Source of the DNA: Pedobacter sp. BAL39
Lineage (GTDB): Bacteria > Bacteroidota > Bacteroidia > Sphingobacteriales > Sphingobacteriaceae
Assembly (NCBI RefSeq): GCF_000170795.1
Contig: NZ_ABCM01000024.1
Coordinates: 17,192-81,191 of the forward strand
Direction: 5' to 3'
Length of the DNA stretch: 64,000 nucleotides
The notes beneath the pieces are model-generated. The model searched no databases. It had not been told where the DNA came from and worked only from the letters and a program-made list of their open reading frames with translations. Position 1 is the stretch's first letter. Every line of letters begins with the position of its first letter. The position numbers were made by a program, and so were the translations under genes. Shown piece by piece: positions 16,807-24,782 of the stretch.

Positions 16807-17574
16807 CTAAATGTTAAATATTTGGATAGAATTTGCTGTAGTTACTGCGGCAACCTCTTCGACACTCGTTCCATAGATCTCCGCAACCCGCTCTGCAACA
16901 TGGATCAGGTAGCTGCTTTCATTGGGCTTCCCGCGAAAAGGGACCGGTGCCAGATAAGGGGAATCGGTTTCCAGAACCAGCTTATTCAAGGGAACCGATA
17001 GCAGTACTTCATCCAGGCCTGCTTTTTTATACGTCACTACCCCTCCGATGCCAAGGTAAAAGCCCAGGTCTATCGCCTGTTGTGCCTGCTCAGCATTCCC
17101 CGTAAAACAATGAAGAATCCCCCTGAGCTGATCATCTTTCTCTTTTTCCAATACTTCGAAGACCTCATCGAAAGCCTCCCTGCAGTGGATCACGATCGGA
17201 AGACCGAGGTCCTTCGCCCATTTAATCTGCTCGGCAAATGCTATTTTCTGAATGTCCAGTGTGGTTTTGTCCCAGTGCAGGTCAATACCAATTTCACCAA
17301 TTGCATAAATGTTCCGGTCGACAATACTCTCACAGATTTCGTCCAGGACCAATTCAAATCCTTCCTTTACATCGCAAGGATGCAAACCAGCCATGGCAAA
17401 ACAATTTTCGGGGTATTTGTTCACCAGGGCATCTATCATGGGAATAGAGGACAGGTCTACATTCGGAAGAAACAGACGTGTAATCTGCTGATCAAAACAG
17501 CGCTGCATCTTTGCATCCAGCTGATCGGCATCTGTTTCGTAATATAAGTGGGTGTGGGTGTCTGTCAAAAGCAT
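16807..17574 (-). CDS. tatD: TatD-family metal-dependent hydrolase (putative 3'-5' DNase)
   Basis: A 255-residue TIM-barrel hydrolase. Seen: the metal-binding opening TDTHTHLYYETD, IGEIGIDLHWDK, VIHCREAFDEV, LHCFTGNAEQA and LETDSPYLAP, all family hallmarks. I chose ATG 17574 over an in-frame start at 17595. A perfect -7 element (TAACTTTG) ends only 3 nt before 17574, which would put the transcription start at or beside the ATG and leave the upstream codons outside the mRNA. It leads the tatD-ansA pair. Confidence 0.9.
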   Translation of the reverse strand: MLLTDTHTHLYYETDADQLDAKMQRCFDQQITRLFLPNVDLSSIPMIDALVNKYPENCFAMAGLHPCDVKEGFELVLDEICESIVDRNIYAIGEIGIDLHWDKTTLDIQKIAFAEQIKWAKDLGLPIVIHCREAFDEVFEVLEKEKDDQLRGILHCFTGNAEQAQQAIDLGFYLGIGGVVTYKKAGLDEVLLSVPLNKLVLETDSPYLAPVPFRGKPNESSYLIHVAERVAEIYGTSVEEVAAVTTANSIQIFNI

Positions 17575-17577
17575 GAG

Positions 17578-17585
17578 CAAAGTTA
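17578..17585 (-). promoter_or_regulatory. -7 promoter element (TAACTTTG) directly before the tatD start
   Basis: A minus-strand match to TAnnTTTG with 3 nt between it and the ATG at 17574, suggesting a leaderless or nearly leaderless tatD-ansA mRNA. Confidence 0.5.
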
Positions 17586-17615
17586 ACAAAACCATTGTAA
17601 GGACAATGACAAATA

Positions 17616-17652
17616 AAAAGCCCCCGACCAGCAGAGAATGCAGTCGGGGGCC
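17616..17652 (-). terminator. Intrinsic terminator after the FKBP gene
   Basis: GC-rich stem GCCCCCGAC/GTCGGGGGC (17620-17628 with 17643-17651) with a 14-nt loop, followed on the minus strand by CTTTTTATTT. It lies 35 bp past the stop of the gene at 17687. Confidence 0.85.
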
Positions 17653-17686
17653 TTATCATTTCAGTTCTCCGAAACCGGATGCCTGT

Positions 17687-18685
17687 TTATTTTTTTGTTA
17701 CCGGAGCCGGTGCAACTGGTGCTGCAGAAGCCGCTGGTGCTGCTGTTGGTTTTTTGATGTCGTTCAATTCCACTTCAAACACCAACGGTGAGAATGGACT
17801 GATACCACCCTGAGGCATACCGCCTTCGCCATAAGCAAGCACAGAAGGGATGATCAGGGTAATTTTTCCGCCTTTACCAATCAGTTTCAAACCCTCGTCA
17901 AATCCTGGGATTGCTCTGCCTAAAGTAATTGGACGAGGACCATAAGTTGCCATAGGGTTGTGTTTACCTGATTCTTTAGCTACTTTCTCATCGCTGGTAT
18001 CAAAGACATTTTCTTTACCGTCAGATTTTTTAGTAGTCAGTTTACCAGTATAATTCACCATCATGGTATCACCCAATACTGGTTTCTGAGCATCACCTGG
18101 TTTGCTGATGATGTACTGCAGGCCAGAAGCTGTAGTGGTAGTTTTCAGGTTATTATCAGCAATGTATTTGCTGATTTTTCCTGCTTCTGCACCTTTCAGA
18201 CGCTCCACATTTGCTTTGTAATCTTTTTCAAAAAAGTCTCTTGCTTTTTTCTGGAAGGTAGAATCCGCCTCACCTTTTTCCTTGGCAAGTACTTTCTCCA
18301 CTTTAATGGTGAAAACAAGGAATTTATCTTTAGAACCTGCTGGTTTAGGCTGACCTGAATATTTTGCAACAGTGTCCAGATCTAGTTTGAAAGTTGCACT
18401 GTCACCTTCTCCGAACAAAGTCAATACATCATTCATATCACCTGCATATACTTTTTTAGCGACAGGAAACACTTGTGGTGCTTCCATATCCCAGGTATTG
18501 AACATCACCGAATCTTTATCACTTTTCTGTATAAAGTTCAGTTTAATGATGTCTCCTTCTTTAATTTTTTCTTTTCCACCATCTTTGTGAATGATGTAAG
18601 ACAGGCCACCCGGACCTTTTTTGTAGTTGTTACAAGCAGCCAATCCAAGTGTAGCTGCGAAAAGAATTACTATACCTTTCTTCAT
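17687..18685 (-). CDS. FKBP-type peptidyl-prolyl isomerase lipoprotein, two domains
   Basis: A 332-residue lipoprotein (lipobox LAAC at about residues 15-18). The N-terminal half (about 30-130) looks like a degenerate FKBP fold (GDIIKLNFIQKS, then FTIKVEKVLAKE). A linker helix around 140-175 precedes a canonical FKBP domain at about 180-310, with GDTMMVNYTGKL, PGFDEGLKLI, PSVLAYGEGG and FEVELNDIK. The tail is rich in Ala and Pro (AAPAASAAPVAPAPV). It probably helps folding in the periplasm or at the outer membrane. It stands alone, with a strong terminator behind it. A second, shorter FKBP is encoded at 20374. Confidence 0.9.
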   Translation of the reverse strand: MKKGIVILFAATLGLAACNNYKKGPGGLSYIIHKDGGKEKIKEGDIIKLNFIQKSDKDSVMFNTWDMEAPQVFPVAKKVYAGDMNDVLTLFGEGDSATFKLDLDTVAKYSGQPKPAGSKDKFLVFTIKVEKVLAKEKGEADSTFQKKARDFFEKDYKANVERLKGAEAGKISKYIADNNLKTTTTASGLQYIISKPGDAQKPVLGDTMMVNYTGKLTTKKSDGKENVFDTSDEKVAKESGKHNPMATYGPRPITLGRAIPGFDEGLKLIGKGGKITLIIPSVLAYGEGGMPQGGISPFSPLVFEVELNDIKKPTAAPAASAAPVAPAPVTKK

Positions 18686-18750
18686 GTGGTTTGTTAATTT
18701 TTTATCGTTTTATATTTATTTTTAATCTTTATCTGTCACCGGGAAATCCC

Positions 18751-19761
18751 TTATTGCAACAGCTGGGTTTTATATTCAGTCAATAGTTGTTTAAATGTGG
18801 CTACCGTATCCTCCAGGTTCTGTTCGGAGTATCCACCGGCCGCATTTCTATGTCCGCCACCGTTAAAATACTTTTTGCAAATTTCATTTGCGGGAAAGTC
18901 GCCGGTGGAGCGCAAAGATAATTTAACTTTATCAGTTCTCTCAATAATAAATGCAGCCAATTTTATCCCGTTAACAGACAGCGCATAATTCACAATTCCC
19001 TCGGTATCACCTGTCTGTATATTAAAACGCCTTAATTCGTCCTGAGTAACGGTAATAATCGCCGTTCTCGACTCTCTCAAGATTTCCAGTTTATCGCTTA
19101 AACAATGTCCCAGAAAACGCAAACGGTTTTCTGTGGCATTATCGTATACCAGCTGGTGAATTCTCCAGTGTTCAGCACCGAAATCAATCAGGTCGGCCGC
19201 AATTCTATACACGGTGGCATCAGCAGAAGGAAACCGGAACGAACCTGAATCGGTCATGATACCGGTATATAAACAGGTGGCAATGTCCTTGTTCATGAAG
19301 CTGCCATCTTTCAGTACGTTGACAATAAAATCGTACACCAGCTGCGCAGCAGCACAGGCATTGATGCTCCAATGTCTGTAATCATCAAAATCTTCGGGTT
19401 CCAGGTGGTGGTCAATCATCAGCTTGTAGGCGGCTGAAGCCCTCACCAGCTCGCCCAGTTCATTGATGCGGCTAAGGGTATTGAAGTCAAGACAAAAGAT
19501 CATCGAAGCCTCTGCGACCAGTTTTGCCGCCTCTTCCTGTGCCTCTGTAAAAATGATGACATCAGAATTGTTGGGCATCCAATGCAAAAAGTAAGGATAG
19601 TCGGTAGGCGTGATCACTTTCACGTGATGTCCCTTCTGGATCAGGTAAGCATATAGCCCCAAAGAAGAACCCATTGCATCGCCGTCTGGCTTATGATGCG
19701 TTGTAATGACAATTTTCTGTGGCGTAGCCAGCAATGATTTTATTTCTGAAACAGATAGCAT
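18751..19761 (-). CDS. nrnA: DHH/DHHA1 phosphoesterase (NrnA-like nanoRNase/pAp phosphatase)
   Basis: A 336-residue DHH-superfamily enzyme. Seen: HHKPDGDAMGSSLGLY, a CLDF motif, the DHH motif in MIDHHLEP, TGIMTDSGSFRF, and the DHHA1 glycine motif FNGGGHRNAAGG. NrnA proteins degrade 2-5 nt RNAs and dephosphorylate 3'-phosphoadenosine 5'-phosphate. The gene is divergent from ndk. On the minus strand TAGCTTTG at 19780-19773 is a perfect -7 element, 11 nt before the ATG. Assignment to NrnA over other DHH enzymes rests on length and motif layout. Confidence 0.88.
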   Translation of the reverse strand: MLSVSEIKSLLATPQKIVITTHHKPDGDAMGSSLGLYAYLIQKGHHVKVITPTDYPYFLHWMPNNSDVIIFTEAQEEAAKLVAEASMIFCLDFNTLSRINELGELVRASAAYKLMIDHHLEPEDFDDYRHWSINACAAAQLVYDFIVNVLKDGSFMNKDIATCLYTGIMTDSGSFRFPSADATVYRIAADLIDFGAEHWRIHQLVYDNATENRLRFLGHCLSDKLEILRESRTAIITVTQDELRRFNIQTGDTEGIVNYALSVNGIKLAAFIIERTDKVKLSLRSTGDFPANEICKKYFNGGGHRNAAGGYSEQNLEDTVATFKQLLTEYKTQLLQ

Positions 19762-19772
19762 AATTTTCGGTG

Positions 19773-19780
19773 CAAAGCTA
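19773..19780 (-). promoter_or_regulatory. -7 promoter element (TAGCTTTG) for the DHH phosphoesterase gene
   Basis: A minus-strand match to TAnnTTTG, 11 nt before the ATG at 19761. Confidence 0.5.
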
Positions 19781-19839
19781 ATGATTAAATTAATTGAAGC
19801 CTATTATATTTCGAGCTTTAATATTAGGAGTATAAAACG

Positions 19840-19847
19840 TAATTTTG
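19840..19847 (+). promoter_or_regulatory. -7 promoter element (TAATTTTG) for ndk
   Basis: A perfect TAnnTTTG match, 19 nt before the ndk ATG at 19867, in the divergent region shared with the DHH gene. Confidence 0.5.
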
Positions 19848-19866
19848 CAAAAAAAATTGAATTACG

Positions 19867-20286
19867 ATGAGTACAAACAGAACATTTACAATGATCAAGC
19901 CAGATGCCGTAGCAAACGGACACATCGGCGCTATCATCAACGACATCACTGCTGCTGGTTTCAAAATCATTGCATTAAAATATACTAAACTAACTGACGA
20001 GACTGCTGGCCAGTTCTATGCAGTACACAAAGAACGTCCTTTCTACGCCGACCTTGTCAGCTTCATGTCTTCAGGACCTATCGTCGCTGCGATTCTTGAA
20101 AAAGACAATGCTATTGAAGATTTCAGAAAACTGATCGGTGCAACTAACCCTGCGGAAGCTGCTGAAGGTACCATCCGTAACAAATACGCAAAATCTATTG
20201 ATGCAAATGCGGTTCACGGTTCTGACTCTGACGAGAACGCACAAATTGAAGGAGATTTCTTCTTTACTGCTGCTGAACGTTTCTAA
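19867..20286 (+). CDS. ndk: Nucleoside diphosphate kinase
   Basis: A 139-residue enzyme that balances nucleoside triphosphate pools by transferring the gamma phosphate through a histidine. Seen: RTFTMIKPDAVANGHIG at the start, FMSSGPIVAAIL, and the active-site histidine in NAVHGSDSDENA. Complete and of normal length. It is a single-gene unit: its own -7 element lies upstream and a terminator follows at 20313. Confidence 0.97.
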   Translation: MSTNRTFTMIKPDAVANGHIGAIINDITAAGFKIIALKYTKLTDETAGQFYAVHKERPFYADLVSFMSSGPIVAAILEKDNAIEDFRKLIGATNPAEAAEGTIRNKYAKSIDANAVHGSDSDENAQIEGDFFFTAAERF

Positions 20287-20312
20287 TCAGTCCCGACTTA
20301 AAAATATATAAA

Positions 20313-20346
20313 ATAAGCACCCCAAACAGAGGTGCTTATTTTTTTT
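20313..20346 (+). terminator. Intrinsic terminator after ndk
   Basis: Stem AATAAGCACC/GGTGCTTATT (20313-20322 with 20331-20340), loop of 8 nt, followed by a run of T to 20346. Confidence 0.88.
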
Positions 20347-20373
20347 AAAGATACTTTGTACCTTTCCACCAAA

Positions 20374-21135
20374 ATGAACACCATGAAACGAATACTCATT
20401 ACCCTGTTATTGCCTTGCTGCACTTTTGCTGCACTCGCGCAATCTACAGCAAAGAAAACCACAACAGTAAAAAAAACAACCACCACAAAAAAACCAGTTA
20501 CAACAGTAAAACCAGCTGTCAGCCCGGCTGCGTTTAAAAACACCATGGACTCCGCCAGTTACGCATTTGGAAACAGCATGGCAGGAAGCCTTAAAAACAG
20601 CGGACTGACCACCTTGAACTACGATCTTTTAATTAAGGGGATCAAGGATGCCTTCGCTGGAAAACCGGCATTGATCAAAGAGGATGCGGCACAGGCGGCG
20701 ATAGGAAACATCTTTCGTGAACAAAGCAAGCTGAAATATTCAGCCACCATCAACGAGGGAAAAACTTTTCTGGAGAACAACAAAAAACAACCAGGGGTAC
20801 AAGTGACGGCCAGCGGCCTGCAATATCTGGTGCTCACTCCAGGAAATGGTATTAAACCGAAAGCTACAGATACCGTTCTGGCACACTATAAAGGTACCTT
20901 ACTGAATGGCAAACAGTTCGATAGCTCGTACGATCGAAATGAACCGCTGTCCCTTCCTTTGAACAGGGTAATTTCCGGCTGGACTGAAGGTATGCAGCTG
21001 ATGAATGCAGGTTCAAAATACAGGTTCTTCATTCCCTACCAACTTGCCTACGGTGAACGTGGTGCCGGCGCAGACATCCCACCGTACAGCACTCTGATAT
21101 TTGAAGTAGAGCTGCTGAAAGTAAATGGAAAATAG
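20374..21135 (+). CDS. FKBP-type peptidyl-prolyl isomerase, secreted
   Basis: A 253-residue secreted isomerase. Seen: a signal peptide ending in ALAQ, a low-complexity Lys/Thr linker (TAKKTTTVKKTTTTKKP), an FKBP N-terminal dimerisation region (SASYAFGNSMAGSLKNSG to NNKKQPGVQVTASGLQY) and a canonical FKBP domain (TVLAHYKGTLLNGKQFDSSY, SGWTEGMQLM, IPYQLAYGERG, LIFEVELLKV). This is the FkpA/Mip architecture of periplasmic folding helpers. ATG 20374 or 20383 both give a signal peptide; I took the first. The sequence upstream of 20374 is the ndk terminator, so longer starts are unlikely. Confidence 0.92.
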   Translation: MNTMKRILITLLLPCCTFAALAQSTAKKTTTVKKTTTTKKPVTTVKPAVSPAAFKNTMDSASYAFGNSMAGSLKNSGLTTLNYDLLIKGIKDAFAGKPALIKEDAAQAAIGNIFREQSKLKYSATINEGKTFLENNKKQPGVQVTASGLQYLVLTPGNGIKPKATDTVLAHYKGTLLNGKQFDSSYDRNEPLSLPLNRVISGWTEGMQLMNAGSKYRFFIPYQLAYGERGAGADIPPYSTLIFEVELLKVNGK

Positions 21136-21188
21136 GGCTGCAAAACTATTATGATCAATGTTTGTTACTTAACCTAAACATACAGATC

Positions 21189-21365
21189 ATGATAAAAAGA
21201 CATCTTCCGCTCGCACTAATAGCACTGCTAACCACTACCCTCGCCAGCTGCGACCTCATAGAGGGCATTTTCAAAGCTGGTGTGTGGACCGGTATCATCA
21301 TTGTTGTACTGGTACTTGCATTGATCATATGGTTGATCAGCAAAATTTTCGGTGGCAGAAGCTAA
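21189..21365 (+). CDS. Small lipoprotein with one membrane helix
   Basis: A 58-residue protein: a lipoprotein signal with lipobox LASC near residue 20, a short linker DLIEGIFKAGVWT, and a strongly hydrophobic helix (GIIIVVLVLALIIWLISKI) with a glycine-rich end. Similar tiny lipoproteins occur in many Bacteroidota, but I know no function. The ATG at 21189 begins the signal sequence; an in-frame ATG at 21162 would add polar residues before it. It ends 17 bp before the stop of the convergent DUF721 gene. Confidence 0.75.
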   Translation: MIKRHLPLALIALLTTTLASCDLIEGIFKAGVWTGIIIVVLVLALIIWLISKIFGGRS

Positions 21366-21382
21366 GCCAGATGATACAGGAA

Positions 21383-21673
21383 TTAAAGAAAGACAATCTC
21401 TTTGACAACTTCAGAGCCGGCACGTTCATTCAATTTCTGGATGATGCCGGTTCTGACCATTAACAACTCGTTTTTGATCACCGCCGACTCCAGCCTCACA
21501 AAGAGCTTTCCCTGGGAAATGTAAATCTGTGTGGTCCTGTTGGCTATTGCTTTCCCCATTAGTTCCGGCCACAGCAAAATGATGGAAGTTTCGTCAAACT
21601 TCCCCTTCAGCTTATAGGTATTCAGTAATTTACCGATACCTTCTTTTAATGTGATGTCGTTTGGTTTACGCAT
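21383..21673 (-). CDS. DUF721 (DciA-like) protein
   Basis: A 96-residue DUF721 protein. Seen: NDITLKEGIGKLLNTYKLKG, LLWPELMGKAIANRT and the end QKLNERAGSEVVKEIVFL. Members of this family include DciA, the ancestral replicative helicase loader or operator in bacteria that lack DnaC/DnaI. It overlaps the 3' end of recF by 8 bp and is co-transcribed with it, a common pairing that fits a role in DNA replication or repair. Assignment as the functional DciA is inference. Confidence 0.85.
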   Translation of the reverse strand: MRKPNDITLKEGIGKLLNTYKLKGKFDETSIILLWPELMGKAIANRTTQIYISQGKLFVRLESAVIKNELLMVRTGIIQKLNERAGSEVVKEIVFL

Positions 21674-22769
21674 GTTGTATTGATCCGTTAACTACCTCAA
21701 ACAACGTGATGGGCACCTGAATTTTCTGAAATACCGCCATCACCCGCTCTCGGCCAGTGTCTGTAATAAAAATCTGCCCGAAGTCGTCATGAGACACCAT
21801 CTCCATCAGCTTCTGCATCCTGAACTCATCCAGTTTATCGAAAATATCGTCCAGCAGCAGTAAAGGCTTGAACCCTTTGTACCGCTGAAGGTAAGCATAT
21901 TGGGCAAGCTTTAACGCAATAAGAAAAGATTTCTGCTGCCCCTGCGAGCCGAACTTTTTCAATGGTGTAGTCCTGATGGTGAAAACCAGCTCATCCTTAT
22001 GTATCCCTGTGGTCGTACGCTCCAACACCTTATCTTTTTCTATGCTCTGCAATAACAGCTGTTCAAATGAAACGTCTGCCAACTGCGACTGGTACTGAAG
22101 GTTCACCTCCTCTTTATCTTCTGTGAGAAAGCGATAGTACTGGTCAAAAAGTGGGATAAACTCCGTCATAAACTGCTGGCGTTTGGCATAGATCTTATTG
22201 CCCGAAGCCACCAGCTGGTCGTTGTAGATCTCCAGCAATGAAGGGTCATAACTTCTGGTGATCGACATCTGTTTCAGCAATGCATTTCTGTTCTGCAGGT
22301 GGCGGTTATAGAAGATCAGTTCATCCAGGTAACTTCCGTCGGTCTGGGAGATGACATTATCCATAAACTTACGGCGTTCCTCACTCCCCTCCATGATCAG
22401 GTTGGTATCATAAGGAGAAATCATGACCAATGGAAAAAGACCAATATGACTGGCCAGCTTATCATATTCTTTTTTATTTCTTTTGAACTGTTTTTTCTGG
22501 TTCCGTTTTACGCCACAGGTAATTTTCTCATTCTTTTCCTTCCGGTCAAAATCACCCTGGATCAGGAATAGGTCCTCCGCAGTTTTGATCTGCTGACTGT
22601 CAATAGGGTTAAAATAGCCCTTACACAAACACAGGTAATGTATGGCGTCCAGCAAATTCGTTTTGCCGGCACCATTGTTCCCTACAAAGGCATTCACCGT
22701 TTTTGAGAAACTGATGTTTGCATCTGAATAATTTTTAAAATTGAGTAGTGTAATGTTTTTTAGCCACAT
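21666..22769 (-). CDS. recF: DNA replication and repair protein RecF
   Basis: A 367-residue SMC-like ATPase that helps load RecA at gaps through RecOR. Seen: the opening LKNITLLNFKNYSDANISF, Walker A in GNNGAGKTNLLDA, the signature region SQGQQKSFLIALKLA, and Walker B LLLLDDIFDKLDE. Full length. A -7 element (TAACTTTG) lies at 22800-22793 on the minus strand. It leads the recF-DUF721 pair and is divergent from the TPR gene at 23006. Confidence 0.95.
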   Translation of the reverse strand: MWLKNITLLNFKNYSDANISFSKTVNAFVGNNGAGKTNLLDAIHYLCLCKGYFNPIDSQQIKTAEDLFLIQGDFDRKEKNEKITCGVKRNQKKQFKRNKKEYDKLASHIGLFPLVMISPYDTNLIMEGSEERRKFMDNVISQTDGSYLDELIFYNRHLQNRNALLKQMSITRSYDPSLLEIYNDQLVASGNKIYAKRQQFMTEFIPLFDQYYRFLTEDKEEVNLQYQSQLADVSFEQLLLQSIEKDKVLERTTTGIHKDELVFTIRTTPLKKFGSQGQQKSFLIALKLAQYAYLQRYKGFKPLLLLDDIFDKLDEFRMQKLMEMVSHDDFGQIFITDTGRERVMAVFQKIQVPITLFEVVNGSIQHA

Positions 22770-22792
22770 AACTATTATCCCACAAAGTTACC

Positions 22793-22800
22793 GTTTCGCA
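22793..22800 (-). promoter_or_regulatory. -7 promoter element (TAACTTTG) for recF
   Basis: A minus-strand match to TAnnTTTG, 23 nt before the ATG at 22769. Confidence 0.45.
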
Positions 22801-22951
22801 TTGTGAATTGGGTGGGGCGCTGCCCGATTTATTTCATTCTGAAAAGACTGTTGTTTTCGGGAGTAACACCCTTCAACACTAGAATATTCATCATCAGGCA
22901 GTTCTGATTCGGCTATCACCATAGATTTTTACTTTAAAATCCTAAAAAAGG

Positions 22952-22981
22952 TTGATACTTTGATGTAAAAATGTATTTTTG
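22952..22981 (+). promoter_or_regulatory. Complete Bacteroidota promoter (TTG-N19-TATTTTTG) for the TPR gene
   Basis: TTG at 22952-22954 and TATTTTTG at 22974-22981 are 19 bp apart, inside the accepted 17-23 bp range of the -33/-7 promoter type. This is the clearest two-part promoter in the window. Confidence 0.65.
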
Positions 22982-23005
22982 CAATCCTTAATTTTTTTAA
23001 ATAAA

Positions 23006-23677
23006 ATGTCGACAACAGAAAAAGAAGAAATCATCCACCCGGTAAGAAAGGGTTCCTTTTTGGAAGAAAATTCAAAAAGCCTTTTATTCATTGGAGTTGC
23101 AATCGTTGCCTTAATTGGAATTTACTTCTGGTACCAAAATGTATATTTAAAGAACAGAGCATTAGAAGCTTCAGCGAAAATGTACAGAGCAGAACAATTT
23201 CTGACCGCTGATTCTCTGGCCAATAAAGCCATCAATGGCGATGGTGGATACCCCGGTTTAGAGAAAATTGCCGAAGAGTATGACAACACCAAATCAGCGA
23301 ACCTTGCCAACCTTTATCTTGGTGGCATCTACCTGCGCAAAGGTGATTACAGAAAAGCTGTTGATGCATTGGGTAAGTATTCTGAAACAGGAAGCCCTGT
23401 TGCAGATCCCCTGGCGCTTGGTCTTCTTGGTGATGCCTACAGCGAATTGAAAGATTTCAAACAGGCTGCTACCTATTACAAAAAAGCAGCTGATAAGTCC
23501 AGCAATAAATTCACTTCTCCACTGTTCCTGAAGAAACTGGGACTGGTTTATGAAAATCTTAAAGACTACAAGTCTGCAGAAGAAGCTTATACAAAGATCA
23601 AAACGCAATATCCTGAAAGCCAGGAAGGCACAATGATTGACGAATATATTGCCCGTGCAAATGCACAGGTAAAATAA
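23006..23677 (+). CDS. Membrane-anchored tetratricopeptide repeat protein (YfgM-like)
   Basis: A 223-residue protein with a soluble N-terminus, one membrane helix at about residues 27-44 (SLLFIGVAIVALIGIYFWY), then at least three TPR-like helical pairs (ANLYLGGIYLRKGDYRKAVD, LGLLGDAYSELKDFKQAATY, LKKLGLVYENLKDYKSAEEAY). The single helix plus periplasmic TPR layout resembles YfgM, which associates with the SecYEG translocon; the same role here is inference. I took ATG 23006, downstream of the promoter at 22952-22981, not the in-frame start at 22979, which overlaps the -7 element. Confidence 0.82.
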   Translation: MSTTEKEEIIHPVRKGSFLEENSKSLLFIGVAIVALIGIYFWYQNVYLKNRALEASAKMYRAEQFLTADSLANKAINGDGGYPGLEKIAEEYDNTKSANLANLYLGGIYLRKGDYRKAVDALGKYSETGSPVADPLALGLLGDAYSELKDFKQAATYYKKAADKSSNKFTSPLFLKKLGLVYENLKDYKSAEEAYTKIKTQYPESQEGTMIDEYIARANAQVK

Positions 23678-23701
23678 GTACCAAAAAAATATTATGACAA
23701 A

Positions 23702-23729
23702 GGTTAGCATCACTGCTAGCCTTTTTTTA
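23702..23729 (+). terminator. Intrinsic terminator between the TPR gene and ribH
   Basis: Stem GGTTAGCA/TGCTAGCC (one G-T pair), loop TCAC, followed by seven T. It ends 11 bp before the ribH -7 element. Confidence 0.75.
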
Positions 23730-23740
23730 TACCCTTTACC

Positions 23741-23748
23741 TATATTTG
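23741..23748 (+). promoter_or_regulatory. -7 promoter element (TATATTTG) 4 nt before the ribH start
   Basis: A perfect TAnnTTTG match. Only CAGC separates it from the ATG at 23753, so transcription would begin at the start codon. Confidence 0.55.
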
Positions 23749-23752
23749 CAGC

Positions 23753-24244
23753 ATGGCAACACAATTAAAAAACCTTTCCGACTTTTCTCATACCACTGTT
23801 CCTAATGGCGCTGGTTATAAAATCGCTATCGCCGTAGCCGAGTGGAATGCAGAAATCACAGGAGCACTATATAACGGCGCATTGGAAACCTTACTAAAAC
23901 ATGGCGTTGCTGCCGAAAATATTCTCTCCATTGCGGTTCCAGGAAGTTTTGAGCTGACCTCCGCCGCCGACATCCTTTTGCAGAAACATCAGGAGCTTGA
24001 TGCCGTCATATGCCTCGGATGCGTCATTCAGGGAGACACCAAACATTTTGACTTCATCTGCGACGCCGTAGCGAACGGCATCACACAGGTAAGCGTGAAA
24101 CACAGTAAACCCGTTATTTTTGGGGTACTGACCACGAACGACCTTCAGCAAGCCATCGACCGTGCAGGTGGTAAACATGGGAATAAAGGGGATGAAGCCG
24201 CAATTACCGCTTTGAAAATGGCGGAACTTACTGCAACTACCTAA
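23753..24244 (+). CDS. ribH: 6,7-dimethyl-8-ribityllumazine synthase
   Basis: A 163-residue lumazine synthase, the penultimate step of riboflavin synthesis. Seen: AVAEWNAEITGALYNGA, the substrate-binding VPGSFEL, CLGCVIQGDTKHFDFIC and the C-terminal GVLTTNDLQQAIDRAGG with KHGNKG. Complete. Other rib genes are not nearby, which is usual in this phylum. It has its own promoter 4 nt upstream of the ATG and no FMN riboswitch in front. Confidence 0.96.
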   Translation: MATQLKNLSDFSHTTVPNGAGYKIAIAVAEWNAEITGALYNGALETLLKHGVAAENILSIAVPGSFELTSAADILLQKHQELDAVICLGCVIQGDTKHFDFICDAVANGITQVSVKHSKPVIFGVLTTNDLQQAIDRAGGKHGNKGDEAAITALKMAELTATT

Positions 24245-24300
24245 CAATGTTTGCATTATTTTGTTAAAAGATGTAATTTAGTACGGATAAATCTATTTAA

Positions 24301-24420
24301 ATGAAAAAAGTAGCGATCTTATTACTTGGCGTGTTCTTTGCAATAGCGTTGTTGGAAGCCTGTTCTAACCGCATCTGCCCTGCGTACAGTTCTTATCCTG
24401 AAGGCAGAAGAAGAAGATAG
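24301..24420 (+). CDS. 39-residue lipoprotein
   Basis: A short gene encoding a lipoprotein signal (MKKVAILLLGVFFAIALLEA, then Cys) and a mature part of only about 19 residues: CSNRICPAY followed by a short polar stretch and four arginines. It ends 29 bp before the ytxJ-like start on the same strand, so the two may be co-transcribed. Tiny lipoproteins with a CxxxxCPAY motif are frequent in Bacteroidota; function unknown. Evidence is the signal sequence and gene order alone. Confidence 0.6.
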   Translation: MKKVAILLLGVFFAIALLEACSNRICPAYSSYPEGRRRR

Positions 24421-24449
24421 GCCCAAAGTCACATTAAAGGAGAATACAG

Positions 24450-24782
24450 ATGCAGTGGAAAATGATTAATGATCCTTCGCAGATCAGCGAAATAAAAAAC
24501 AAACCGGGTTATAGCCTTATCTTCAAACACAGTACACGCTGCTCCGTCAGCATGATGGCTAAAAGAAGGTTTGAAATGGATTGGGAAGCCATCCCTGAAG
24601 ACACCTCACTCTATTTTCTGGACCTGATCAGCTATCGTGCGATATCCGCACAAATAGCCGAAACATTCCAGGTGCATCATGAATCGCCTCAAATCCTCCT
24701 CATTAAGGATGGCGATTGCATTCTTGATGCCTCCCACAGCGACATCTCTGCGGAGGAAGTCGCTGAAGTCATTAGTAATTAA
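24450..24782 (+). CDS. ytxJ: YtxJ-family bacillithiol-system redox protein
   Basis: A 110-residue thioredoxin-fold protein. Seen: SLIFKHSTRCSVSMMAKRRFE with a single active-site cysteine in the TRCSVS loop, and PQILLIKDGDCILDASHSDI at the C-terminal half. YtxJ proteins are monothiol proteins found in genomes that make bacillithiol and are thought to take part in removing bacillithiol from proteins. bshA and ypdA in this window fit. Its 3' end overlaps the convergent OsmC gene by 11 bp. Confidence 0.85.
   Translation: MQWKMINDPSQISEIKNKPGYSLIFKHSTRCSVSMMAKRRFEMDWEAIPEDTSLYFLDLISYRAISAQIAETFQVHHESPQILLIKDGDCILDASHSDISAEEVAEVISN

Noticed and set aside
22801..22950. Possible RNA gene in the recF/TPR divergent region
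   Set aside because: No cloverleaf, no stable stem-loop with a T run and no riboswitch motif that I recognise; probably only promoter spacer.
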